This document shows, in pieces, positions 40,365 to 49,061 of a stretch of DNA of 64,000 nt; positions within the stretch are counted from its first letter, which is position 1, and every line of letters begins with the position of its first letter. A model generated the notes under the pieces. It saw nothing but the letters and a program-made list of their open reading frames with translations, did not search any database and was not told where the DNA came from. Location: positions 312,501 to 376,500 of the forward strand of contig NZ_CP133465.1 in assembly GCF_031191185.1 (NCBI RefSeq). Reading direction: 5' to 3'. The position numbers and the translations under genes were made by a program. The DNA is from Prevotella nigrescens (GTDB lineage Bacteria > Bacteroidota > Bacteroidia > Bacteroidales > Bacteroidaceae).

Positions 40365-41254
40365 TGAGTAAGAGTTTGTCCATTCTGCTGCCTACTTACA
40401 ACTGCATTTGCACCGCACTTGTCGGTGAATTGCAGCGACAGTGTGTAGCAGAAGGGGCAGATTTCGAAATTATTGTAGCCGACGACGCATCGCCCGACAA
40501 ACGGTTCATAGCCGAAAACAGAGCCATTGCGCGCCTCGATGGTGTGCGCTACATAGAGCGGGAACGCAACGTCGGTCGGTCGGCAATCCGCAATTACCTT
40601 GTCTCGCAATCGGCGAAAGAATGGATTTTATTCATCGACGGCGACCTTTCGCTCAACAATGCTCAATTCATACACAACTATCTGCAAGCCGAAGGCGACG
40701 TCGTAGTGGGCGGTATCAGCATTGTTGAAGACGAAAACAGATGGGGCAACAACCTCAGATACCGCTACGAGCACGCTTCAAAAGAAACTATCAGTGCCGA
40801 AAACCGAAGAAAAACACCTTATCAGCACCTCAGCACCAACTTTATGGCACACCGAAAGCTGATAGGCACAACCCCTTACAACGAGCAAATAAAGCACTAC
40901 GGCTTTGAAGACGTGTTGCTTGGAAAACGCTTCAAAGCACTAAACGCACACGTAAACCACATTGACAACCCCGTTTTATTCGACGATTTTGAAATGAATG
41001 CGGTGTTCCTGCGCAAGACAGAAGAAGCATTGCGCACCCTTTCCATCTTCCAAACAGAGCTGAAAGGCTATTCAAACCTGTTGGAAATGGCTGAAAAGCT
41101 GCACAGAATGCACACCGACAGGGTAGTGGCGTGGCTTTATAAACTCCTGCATAAACCATTAAAACTCAACCTTAAAGGCAATAATCCGAGCGTTTTCTTG
41201 TTTAATATCTATAAGCTTGTTTATTTCTTACACTATAATTCGATAAGAAAATGA
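40364..41254 (+). CDS. Family 2 glycosyltransferase
   Basis: 296 residues. A GT-A fold enzyme: SILLPTYNC at the N-terminus, VADDASPD, the EFID-like metal motif FIDGDLSLNN near residue 90 and YGFEDVLLGKR near 185. The acceptor is unknown. Its position directly upstream of porZ (overlap ATGA) suggests a role in a surface glycan such as the anionic LPS used by T9SS, but this is inference. Confidence 0.85.
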   Translation: MSKSLSILLPTYNCICTALVGELQRQCVAEGADFEIIVADDASPDKRFIAENRAIARLDGVRYIERERNVGRSAIRNYLVSQSAKEWILFIDGDLSLNNAQFIHNYLQAEGDVVVGGISIVEDENRWGNNLRYRYEHASKETISAENRRKTPYQHLSTNFMAHRKLIGTTPYNEQIKHYGFEDVLLGKRFKALNAHVNHIDNPVLFDDFEMNAVFLRKTEEALRTLSIFQTELKGYSNLLEMAEKLHRMHTDRVVAWLYKLLHKPLKLNLKGNNPSVFLFNIYKLVYFLHYNSIRK

Positions 41255-43278
41255 TAAAAAGAACATATATACTTGTACTCTCTTGCTTGCTTTCCATACT
41301 TCCGCTCCGCAGTTTCGGCAGTGGCATAGGCACGTGGAAAAACTTTCTGGCATACAGCAATGTGCAGTGGATAGAGAAGGGTGGCAATGTGCTTTACGTA
41401 CTTGCATCGAACGACCTCTATGCTTACAATGAAAAGAACAACAGCATTCAGACCTTCGACAAGGTAAACGGACTGAATGATATCGACATTGACTTCATCG
41501 CATGGAACAATGTTGCCAAACGCTTGGTTATCGTTTATGCCAACCAAAACATAGATTTGCTCACCCAGAAAGGCGAAATCATCAGTTTGCCCGACTATTA
41601 CAGAAAGGCGATGACAGACAACAAGAAGGTAAACAGCCTTTATACCGAGGGGGCATACTGCTACGTTTCAACAGGATTTGGCGTGTTGAAGATAAACGTT
41701 GGCAGGGCTGAAATCAGCGATACCTACAATCTTGGCTTCAACGTAGACTATACTTACATCGAAGGAAACTATATTTACGCTGCAAGCAGCGAACGAGGAC
41801 TCTACCGAGCCTTGCTTTCCGACAACCTATTGGATAGAAACAATTGGAAAAGAACAGGCAACTTTGTGGCACAAAGCAAAACCATTGCACCCGAACTGAT
41901 GGAGAAAGTGAAGCCGTTACTGCCAGGTGGGCCCAAGTACAACCGCTTTTTCTTTATGCAATATCTTAACGACCGCCTCTATACAACGGGCGGAGCGTTC
42001 GAACCGGGCGCAGTAGGACTAAACCAGGCAGGCACCGTTCAGGTGTTGAAGAAAGACGAATGGACCATCTTCCAAGACGAATTGGACAAGATAACGGGCT
42101 ACTACTATCACGATATGAACTGTTTGGCAGTAGACCCACGGAACCCCGAACACGTATTTGTGGGCGGACGAGCAGGCTTATACGAGTTTCTGAACGGCAA
42201 GTTAAAGAAGTATTTCAACAAAGACAACAGTCTTCTGCGCCCCACGGTTTATCAAGGCAGAGAGTTAGGCAACGACTATGTGCCAGTGCAAGGATTGGTT
42301 TTCGACCGCAAAAACAATTTGTGGATACTGAACAGCGGTACCAAAACAACTTCATTGCTGAAGCTTTCGCCCGACGGAACTATGACCGACCACTCTAAAC
42401 CAGAGCTGATGAACAAGGGATTAAGCCTGCAAGTGATGCGCCGACCCATTCTCGACAGCCGCGGTTTAATATGGTTTGTAAACAGCCACTACGAAGCACC
42501 GGGCTTGTTCTGCTATAATCCTGAAACCGACAAGCTAAGCGTTTTCCATAATTTCAAGAACCAAGACGGCTCTTCCATTATGGTTATACAAATGCGTTGC
42601 GTGCTGGAAGATGCCTATCAGAACCTTTGGATAGGCACGAACGTAGGGCCGCTCCGACTCACTACCGAGCAGATGCAAAACCCTTCAGAGGCTATTTTCG
42701 AGCAGATAAAGGTGCCACGCAACGACGGAACAAACCTTGCCGACTACCTATTGGCAGGCGTAGACATTTCGTGTATGGCGATTGATGGCGGCGGACGCAA
42801 GTGGTTTGGCACGAATGGCAACGGTGCTTACCTCATCAGTGCCGACAATATGAAGCAGGTGAAACACTTCTTGAGCAGCAACAGCAAGCTCCTTTCAAAC
42901 AACATAGAGAGCATTGCCATCGACGACAAGACGGGTGAAGTGTTCTTCGGAACAGACAAAGGACTTTGTTCGTATATGGGCGATGCAACAAAACCGTCTG
43001 ACAATCCGGGCGGCGATGACACTTATGCCTATCCAAACCCCGTCCGCCCAGATTACAAAGGGCTGATAACGGTAGTTGGCTTAGCCTACAATTCCGACGT
43101 GAAAGTAGTTACCACCAACGGCATACTTGTGGCACAGGGCACGAGCAACGGCGGTACATTCACGTGGGACGGCAACGACTTAAACGGAAAACGTGTGGCA
43201 TCGGGAATTTATATGGTGCAGACGGCTGACCAAGAAGGCAACAACGGAACAGTATGCAAGATAGCAATCGTGAACTAA
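41251..43278 (+). CDS. porZ: PorZ-like type IX secretion system protein
   Basis: 675 residues with a signal peptide (MIKRTYILVLSCLLSILPLRSFG). The mature part has the WD-like beta-propeller repeats of PorZ: FLAYSNVQWIEKGGNVLYVLAS, then repeats such as MAIDGGGRKWFGTNGNGAYL and IAIDDKTGEVFFGTDKGLCSY. The last 80 residues form the sorting-type domain (AYPNPVRPDYKGLITVVGLAY ... DLNGKRVASGIYMVQT). PorZ helps attach A-LPS to T9SS cargo at the cell surface. The assignment rests on this pattern and on the T9SS cargo elsewhere in the window. Confidence 0.82.
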   Translation: MIKRTYILVLSCLLSILPLRSFGSGIGTWKNFLAYSNVQWIEKGGNVLYVLASNDLYAYNEKNNSIQTFDKVNGLNDIDIDFIAWNNVAKRLVIVYANQNIDLLTQKGEIISLPDYYRKAMTDNKKVNSLYTEGAYCYVSTGFGVLKINVGRAEISDTYNLGFNVDYTYIEGNYIYAASSERGLYRALLSDNLLDRNNWKRTGNFVAQSKTIAPELMEKVKPLLPGGPKYNRFFFMQYLNDRLYTTGGAFEPGAVGLNQAGTVQVLKKDEWTIFQDELDKITGYYYHDMNCLAVDPRNPEHVFVGGRAGLYEFLNGKLKKYFNKDNSLLRPTVYQGRELGNDYVPVQGLVFDRKNNLWILNSGTKTTSLLKLSPDGTMTDHSKPELMNKGLSLQVMRRPILDSRGLIWFVNSHYEAPGLFCYNPETDKLSVFHNFKNQDGSSIMVIQMRCVLEDAYQNLWIGTNVGPLRLTTEQMQNPSEAIFEQIKVPRNDGTNLADYLLAGVDISCMAIDGGGRKWFGTNGNGAYLISADNMKQVKHFLSSNSKLLSNNIESIAIDDKTGEVFFGTDKGLCSYMGDATKPSDNPGGDDTYAYPNPVRPDYKGLITVVGLAYNSDVKVVTTNGILVAQGTSNGGTFTWDGNDLNGKRVASGIYMVQTADQEGNNGTVCKIAIVN

Positions 43279-44264
43279 CGAAACCCAAGCGCAAACACTG
43301 GATAGACCTTTTGCGGGGTTTCTGTATGGTAGCTATATTGCTCGACCATACCGAAATATACTACACAGGCGACAACATCATCGGCTACAACTACTATGTA
43401 GCCAATGTGTTGGTCGCCTTTTTCTTTCTCTCAGGTTATCTTTTCTACAAGGAAACACCGTTTTCGCTACGCCATAAGCTCACCTACATCGCGCGCTACT
43501 TGCTATTGCCCTACTTCCTGTTCACCACTTTCATTGCCATTCCGAAGGCTTTCGCACACGATTTCGACATTTCCGACACCCTGTTCTCCGTCCTCACAGG
43601 GCAAGCATCGTGGTTTGTAGCTGCCCTCATCATTGCAGAAATCGTGTTTTCCACAGCATTATGGGCGTGCAAAAGCAAAACTTGGGGGTTGTCAATACTC
43701 GCCCTTGCAGCCTCAGCAGCTTGTTATCTTCTTTCCACACATTGTTCCGACCTTTATTGGCAAATAGAAAACGCCTGTATGGCACTGCCCATTCTCTGTT
43801 TTGGCTACTTCTACCACAAGTGGGAAAGCGTTTTCCACCGTTTCCACAACCTATCATCATCATTCTTTCTATTCATACTTTTAGTTATCATAAAAGTATA
43901 TGAACATACGCAGGGCATAACTCTGCTTGTCGAACCCATACGCATAAACAATTGGTACGTATTTGTTTTCGACGCCCTTGTATGCACCCTGTTCCTCGTA
44001 AGTTTAGCCAAACAGCTGAAAAGCGTTGCTTGGTTGGAATGGACAGGACGCCGCAGCCTCGTCTACTACTTCTTTTCAGGCGGCATACCCCTCATTGTTT
44101 CCGCCCTGCTCCAACGCACCGATATGGGCTATTCGGGGCACTACCACCGTGTTCTCCTCACCTTCCTGCTCGTCTACGCCCTTACTTCCATCATTGCGTG
44201 GGCAGTCTACCGCTACTTAGGCTTTATTGTTCAACAGCCTCCAAAAGCAGCAGACAAAGCGTAA
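43254..44264 (+). CDS. Acyltransferase family 3 membrane protein
   Basis: 336 residues, about ten membrane segments, beginning HWIDLLRGFCMVAILLDHTE (the acyltransferase 3 start with its histidine). Such enzymes O-acetylate or otherwise acylate surface sugars. The start lies 25 bp inside porZ, the tightest link in this operon. It is the last gene before the IS-rich region. Confidence 0.88.
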   Translation: MQDSNRELTKPKRKHWIDLLRGFCMVAILLDHTEIYYTGDNIIGYNYYVANVLVAFFFLSGYLFYKETPFSLRHKLTYIARYLLLPYFLFTTFIAIPKAFAHDFDISDTLFSVLTGQASWFVAALIIAEIVFSTALWACKSKTWGLSILALAASAACYLLSTHCSDLYWQIENACMALPILCFGYFYHKWESVFHRFHNLSSSFFLFILLVIIKVYEHTQGITLLVEPIRINNWYVFVFDALVCTLFLVSLAKQLKSVAWLEWTGRRSLVYYFFSGGIPLIVSALLQRTDMGYSGHYHRVLLTFLLVYALTSIIAWAVYRYLGFIVQQPPKAADKA

Positions 44265-44703
44265 ACCACTGCAAAAATATCCCACAAAAATTTTCTTTCC
44301 CAAATTACTTACAGGTCAATAATAATTTATCTACACGTAAAGAAATATTTACTTACACGTAGAAAAATATTTATTTACGTGTAAGTAATTCTTTAAACGA
44401 ACGATTTCGCAACTTTTAAGCATCGCATTTACTAAACCTTTTGCCAATATTCGCATAGAAAAAATGCAGCTAAAACATTAATATTCATATTTTATTTAAT
44501 TCCTAATTATCTTTTGTTATATAGGCATTAATTGCTAACTTTGTCAAAATTAATAGTTCTCAGAATAAAGATAATTCTATGAAAAATTTTAAAATGTTTT
44601 ATAACACTATTTCAATAGACTGCGGAGAATAGTGCGTTAACTACTCTTTAAAGGCAATAGAAATTAACACATAAATAAGTTAAGAGCAATGAATAATATT
44701 AAA
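44265..44703. other. Gene-free region left of the IS1380 element
   Basis: 440 bp of AT-rich sequence with the array at 44311-44398. No convincing gene. Sequence resumes after the element at 46317. Confidence 0.55.
44311..44398 (+). repeat. 22-bp tandem array downstream of the acyltransferase gene
   Basis: Four units of 22 bp start at 44311, 44333, 44355 and 44377, built around acacgtaa and an aaatatttac-type core. The best pair is 44333 and 44355. An 11-bp perfect inverted repeat (acttacacgta / tacgtgtaagt, 44351-44361 and 44376-44386) is embedded in it, so the array can form a hairpin with a 14-nt loop. Confidence 0.75.
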
Positions 44704-44708
44704 TAAAG
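44704..44708. repeat. Target site duplication of the IS1380 element (left)
   Basis: taaag, repeated at 46312-46316 on the other side of the element. Confidence 0.8.
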
Positions 44709-46311
44709 CCTTAATTCCGCAGCATTATTCCTTGTGAGGTACTTTTATATATTGAAGTGACATTTTTGGGCTCTATCCATTGATATGGGGATTTTCTGGG
44801 ATTTTTGGTTCTTGCATAGACATGAAATCCCCCACCCAAACCAATGGGGAATGTGAGAACCACAAAGACATGCTGTTTATTCAAGGAATACCTCAGAGTA
44901 GTATGCTTTATTTGTATATAGGTTCAGAACGTTCCGCCTTCCTGTTCGTACCCATTTTGCTGGTACACTGACAAAATGCAGGATAAAGGCTTTCAGCCTG
45001 CTTGTCTTTTTCAATGGCTTGACCTTCTCGCTGATATGACGGACGAGATAGAGATAGAAGTTTTTCAGCATGGCGGTAACCATCATGAAAACCATGTTCT
45101 CAGCCATAAAGGAAAATGGCAGATGTGCCCAGCCGAAGTCATTGTTCTGTATGTCGAAGTTCTTTTCGCTCGCTCCACGTTCATTGTAGAATGTAATGAT
45201 GTCCTTCTCGGTAGATGTCCGGTTGTTGGTAAGGATACAGCGGTATGTGTATATCACTCCGAACATATCCGTCTGTTCCCTGCCGTGCTTGTCTTTCAAG
45301 GGAGTACGCTGTACGACAAGCCTGTATGACTTTCCTTCGATGAGGTCGTCCATGCTGACGGAGGTGACATCGCACCTCTCATAACCAACCTCAACGCTCT
45401 TCCATTCTTCCAGCTGGCGGAAGTCCTCACACCGGCTGCCGCAGTTGGCAGCACGTATATAGAACGTGTTGCAGCGCGGCTCTACGGTCTGGATGATTTC
45501 CTTCGAGAACGACCCGCAGTCGGCACGGAAATGCTCTATCACAACACCAAGTTCGGAGGTCACACGGTCCATAATGCGACGGAGCGTGTCCTCCTGATGG
45601 AATTTCACATTGGTGTTCCCGTCACGGTTCTCACCTCCGACTATGATGCCCCCGATGGAAGCCCAGCCTGGGAAATAACCATGATCCTGCTTGTAGGAAT
45701 ACTTTGCATCGAACTTGCGGGATGGAATAAACTGGTGGTCAAAGTCCAAGTCAACATGACTGCCCGCCTTTATAAGCCCCATTCTACGTATCATCCGTAA
45801 AAGTAAGGTGTTCAGCTTCTCTGCAGTATTGAAACTATAAGACTTGCCTGATGTCTCGCTCTTGTAGATAATGTTCTCTTCGGCAAGCTCCTTCAGTCCA
45901 CGTCCCACGGTGTCGGCACCGGGTAATAGCGTGTCAGGCCTCTGCTTGAACTGCCCTATAAGCGCATTGATGTCCTCAAGGCATTCTCCACCACAAAGGT
46001 AACTGAAGAAGAGAGAGCCGAAAATGCTTCCATGGCTGAATGCCTTGCCACTGCTTCCGCGTCTGCCCAACACGGATTCGGTAAGTTTTTCAAAGCCCAA
46101 CTTTGAAAAAACATCCATAATGTGATACATTCCTCCGAAAGAAGTGATATTCTCGTTTTTAATTGCTACCTTTGTCATGTCAGATTTTTGCTTACTTGTT
46201 ATGTTTGTTGCACTAAGATTAGGTGAAAATTCTGACATATCCAAGTGTTTTGAGGACTTTGTTTCTCAGGCACTTGGATTTCTTAAAAGATTTTATGCTG
46301 CGGAATTGAGG
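44709..46311 (-). mobile_element. IS1380-family insertion sequence, complete
   Basis: 1603 bp bounded by inverted repeats: CCTTAATTCCGCAGCAT at 44709-44725 and its complement (one mismatch) at 46295-46311. The ends lie directly inside a 5-bp duplication (taaag at 44704-44708 and 46312-46316), so the element inserted once by normal transposition. It carries one transposase gene on the minus strand that looks intact. Confidence 0.92.
44877..46238 (-). CDS. IS1380-family transposase
   Basis: 453 residues from the ATG at 46238 (an in-frame TTG upstream would add two). DDE transposase with VDLDFDHQFIPSR, EHFRADCGSFSKEII and, later, ITFYNERGASEKNFDIQ, which fits the D-D-E arrangement of the family. 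Start and stop are both inside the inverted repeats. No frameshift is seen, so it may be active. Confidence 0.9.
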   Translation of the reverse strand: MSEFSPNLSATNITSKQKSDMTKVAIKNENITSFGGMYHIMDVFSKLGFEKLTESVLGRRGSSGKAFSHGSIFGSLFFSYLCGGECLEDINALIGQFKQRPDTLLPGADTVGRGLKELAEENIIYKSETSGKSYSFNTAEKLNTLLLRMIRRMGLIKAGSHVDLDFDHQFIPSRKFDAKYSYKQDHGYFPGWASIGGIIVGGENRDGNTNVKFHQEDTLRRIMDRVTSELGVVIEHFRADCGSFSKEIIQTVEPRCNTFYIRAANCGSRCEDFRQLEEWKSVEVGYERCDVTSVSMDDLIEGKSYRLVVQRTPLKDKHGREQTDMFGVIYTYRCILTNNRTSTEKDIITFYNERGASEKNFDIQNNDFGWAHLPFSFMAENMVFMMVTAMLKNFYLYLVRHISEKVKPLKKTSRLKAFILHFVSVPAKWVRTGRRNVLNLYTNKAYYSEVFLE

Positions 46312-46335
46312 TAAAGAGTAAAAATCAAAATAAAG

Positions 46336-46369
46336 TCTGTAATAGCTGAAGCCATATTACGGATTTTTG
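46336..46369 (+). terminator. Possible terminator right of the IS1380 element
   Basis: tctgtaata (46336-46344) pairs with tattacgga (46355-46363, one G-U), followed by tttttg. Before the IS inserted this would have lain downstream of the acyltransferase gene. Confidence 0.45.
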
Positions 46370-46377
46370 TACTTTTG
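46370..46377 (+). promoter_or_regulatory. -7 box upstream of the PD-(D/E)XK-like gene
   Basis: TACTTTTG, 73 bp before the start at 46450; no good -33 box. Confidence 0.4.
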
Positions 46378-46449
46378 TTTCCTCAATAACAAATTTACAA
46401 CAACGTATTATCTCGCAAACAACTATATTTAAATACAAAATAAATTATT

Positions 46450-47196
46450 ATGGCACAAATGGGACTCGGTTATGGAAGCGAATTCCAATTACTTCGGTTT
46501 ATGGGCAGACATAGACACGAACTTGAAAGGACAATAATTGATGCGCTTCAAGAAAAGCAGCAGACAATTAATGATAAGAATTTTGATTGGCTTGATTTCG
46601 AGTATTCTGATATTTACAAAGTTATCACCGGTGATCGTGAACTATATGGTTTATCTTTTCTTGAAAAGAAAATAGATAAAGGTTTGTATGATAAAATAAC
46701 AAGTGCTCTTCAAAAGGCAGGTTCCTTTATAAGTAATTGGCAACATTGGGATGCTGTTTTCGTATTAGATGATTGCTTTTATTTTGTGGAAGCTAAGGCT
46801 TATCCGGGCGAACTGTATTCAACTAATGACCATGGAGGAAGTAGTAAAAAAGAAATTCTAAATTTTATGAGGGAAAATATGCAACCCTATGGCATTGAAG
46901 TTGATAAAAACTGGTTAGATTCATATTATCAATTTGCAAACCGAATTTCTATGATGGCTTTTCTTAACCAAAACGGTCTGAATGCTAAAGCTATATATAT
47001 TTATTTTGAAAATGGATATAATAAACGGCAGTTTATCGGAAAAGAAATAAAAACTGTAAGTGATAAGGGAGCAGGAAAGATAGAATTTGATGAAGCGATT
47101 CAAAAAGAATTATCCCATCTCAATATCGAAAAAGCCAACCTTTCAGAGTTAGTCGTACATATTTATATAAATGCAACCCCAAAAGATATTAAATGA
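46450..47196 (+). CDS. Hypothetical PD-(D/E)XK nuclease-like protein
   Basis: 248 residues, no signal peptide. The segment WDAVFVLDDCFYFVEAKAYPGE (about 99-120) has the D...(E)xK core of PD-(D/E)XK nucleases, here an Asp followed by VEAK after a beta-strand, and the N-terminus (GYGSEFQLLRFMGRHRHELER) is helical. The next gene overlaps by 4 bp. The gene is AT-rich and lies between two transposable elements. I do not recognise a named family; a restriction or repair nuclease role is a hypothesis from the motif alone. Confidence 0.6.
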   Translation: MAQMGLGYGSEFQLLRFMGRHRHELERTIIDALQEKQQTINDKNFDWLDFEYSDIYKVITGDRELYGLSFLEKKIDKGLYDKITSALQKAGSFISNWQHWDAVFVLDDCFYFVEAKAYPGELYSTNDHGGSSKKEILNFMRENMQPYGIEVDKNWLDSYYQFANRISMMAFLNQNGLNAKAIYIYFENGYNKRQFIGKEIKTVSDKGAGKIEFDEAIQKELSHLNIEKANLSELVVHIYINATPKDIK

Positions 47197-47906
47197 TGAA
47201 AAAAGTTATTACACTTCTCTTGATTTTATTTCCTACTTATACCTTTGCTAAAGTTGGTTTTACTTTAATAAAAGTATTAGATGGTTCATTCAATTTAAAC
47301 GGAAACAGAATAATCGTAAAGAATGCGGAATACAAAGTCGTTAACCCTAACATTTTCACACTTTTCGATTGTATACCAATAGAGGTAGCTGAACTCTTCT
47401 GTACGTCACGTACAGAGAAAGATTTTAGAATAAAAGTTTACAATGCTAATTTAGATTGCGTTTTTGATAAAACTTTTACTCCAAAAATTCCCAATGATTA
47501 TAAAATATCTTCGACATATACAAACCGTTTCTTACTTGAAAATAACGAATGTCTTCATCTTATTCAGGTGATGTCAACAACAAAAAAGGATGGAGAAGAA
47601 GGATATGTAAAATTATATTTATGCAACTCTAATTGCAGTATAATGGAAGAATTATGTTCTTCTCCTAGTTATTTGATACCCCTTTATCTTTATATTGCCA
47701 ATAACGAAATAAGATTACTTGTTTGGGATAATGGTTATTCTCGAACACTTATTTATCGCTTTTATGATGATAAAAACACAAATATTGAAAACATAAAGGC
47801 ACGTATGTCAAAACTCAAAGGAACTTTTAACTTGCAGGGAATTCCTGTTCCCGAAGATGAAAAAGGCCTTGTCATAAGAAACGGTGTAAAGATACTAAAT
47901 AAATAA
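47193..47906 (+). CDS. Exported protein with a T9SS/Por-like C-terminal tail
   Basis: 237 residues. Signal peptide MMKKVITLLLILFPTYTFA, then a beta-rich part with several cysteines, and a terminal motif of the form GTFNLQGIPV ... KGLVIRNGVKILNK. This resembles the short tail (LQG.. / GIYIVNGKKV) found at the end of many Prevotella and Bacteroides surface proteins. It overlaps the PD-(D/E)XK-like gene by 4 bp. The pairing of a cytoplasmic nuclease-like protein with an exported one is odd. Function unknown. Confidence 0.6.
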   Translation: MMKKVITLLLILFPTYTFAKVGFTLIKVLDGSFNLNGNRIIVKNAEYKVVNPNIFTLFDCIPIEVAELFCTSRTEKDFRIKVYNANLDCVFDKTFTPKIPNDYKISSTYTNRFLLENNECLHLIQVMSTTKKDGEEGYVKLYLCNSNCSIMEELCSSPSYLIPLYLYIANNEIRLLVWDNGYSRTLIYRFYDDKNTNIENIKARMSKLKGTFNLQGIPVPEDEKGLVIRNGVKILNK

Positions 47907-47989
47907 CTTTTATAAAGAAAGGCTTATTCACACAAAGAACCTTACGTTTTGGAAGAAGCTACTTATACAGATTCAGAAACCAATAATCG

Positions 47990-47997
47990 GCAAAAGA
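47990..47997. repeat. Target site duplication of the IS256-like element (left)
   Basis: gcaaaaga, repeated at 49065-49072. Confidence 0.85.
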
Positions 47998-48048
47998 GGC
48001 GTAATGGACATTTGGTAGGCTGAAACCTCACAGAACGCTTTTATTTAC

Positions 48049-48056
48049 TACCTTTG
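48049..48056 (+). promoter_or_regulatory. Internal promoter of the IS256-like element
   Basis: TACCTTTG, 16 bp before the ATG at 48073, inside the element. Confidence 0.5.
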
Positions 48057-48072
48057 CAGCATTTGAAAACCT

Positions 48073-48998
48073 ATGAATAAAAAAACTGTATATTCTGCAA
48101 CAGCTCAAATGTTAAAAAGAATGGTCATCGACGTAATGTTCAGATGTATCTTTGCAGGGATTGTGGTAGGCAATTCCAAGGTGGTTTACGTATGGATAAT
48201 GTGTCTCTCTGGAATGACTATCTTGCTGCAAATGGAACAATTTCAGACCTATCCATTCTTTATAAATGCTCAGAACGAACCATACGACGTAGGTTAAGTT
48301 TAGTGGTGGATAGTTTTACTGCTACTTACCCCAAATCTGCAGTAATAATAATAGATACAACTTACTTTTCCAAGACATTTGGCGTGATGCTTTTCCAGGA
48401 CGCATCATCAGGTAAAATACTTTATCGCAAGTTTGTTAAGAACGAAACTAATAAGGATTATCTTGATGGACTTCGGTATATTGCGAAGCGTGGAACTACA
48501 ATAAAAGCAGTGGTATGTGATGGACACATGGGACTTTTACAAGCTATAAGTTTCTGTCCCGTACAAATGTGTCAGTTCCACCAATTCCAAATAGTTAGAA
48601 GGCTTCTTACTAACAATCCACATTTACCTGCAGGCGTTGAACTATTAACTTTAATGAGAAGTATGTTCTCTTTGGGAAAAGAAGAGTTTATAACAGCTTT
48701 TGAGAAATGGTGTGAACAATGGAAAGAGTTTCTAGACGAACGAACTCTTCTAATCTCTGGCAAGACGACCTATACACATAGAAGACTGAGAACTGCAAGA
48801 CGTTCTGTTAAGACTCATCTTAAATGGCTCTATACGTATGAGGATTATACAGAATTACAAATTCCTAATACAACAAATCTATTGGAAGGATTTAACTCAC
48901 AGCTTAAAAGGGCACTACATAATCATAATGGATTGAATAAAGCTAACAAGAAGAAGTTTATAGATGGATTCATAAATACAAAAAGTAGGCTGGAATGA
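48073..48998 (+). CDS. IS256-like transposase with N-terminal zinc ribbon, frameshifted at A7
   Basis: The main frame from at least 48081 encodes CIFCNSSNVKKNGHRRN, then MYLCRDCGRQFQGG (two CxxC pairs, a zinc ribbon), a helix-turn-helix part, and a DDE core: VIIIDTTYFSKTFG, AVVCDGHMGLLQAI, MCQFHQFQIVRRLL and TTNLLEGFNSQLKRAL. A stop at 48078-48080 precedes the frame; the only nearby ATG (48073, MNKK) is in another frame, and the A7 tract between them would let a -1 slip join the two. So it is either a slippage-expressed transposase or one inactivated by a single base. Confidence 0.75.
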
Positions 48999-48999
48999 A

Positions 49000-49061
49000 C
49001 AGCCTACCAAATGTCCATTACTAAAACACGTGAGGTTTTCAGCCTACCAAATGTCCATTAC
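49000..49061 (+). repeat. Duplicated right terminal repeat of the IS256-like element
   Basis: The core agcctaccaaatgtccatta occurs at 49001-49020 and again at 49041-49060, 40 bp apart. The outer copy matches the left end over at least 28 bp and is next to the target duplication; the inner one matches over about 22 bp. Confidence 0.85.

Noticed and set aside
48144-48998. Transposase starting at the internal ATG 48144
   Set aside because: It would remove the first CxxC of the zinc ribbon, which is clearly encoded upstream in the same frame.
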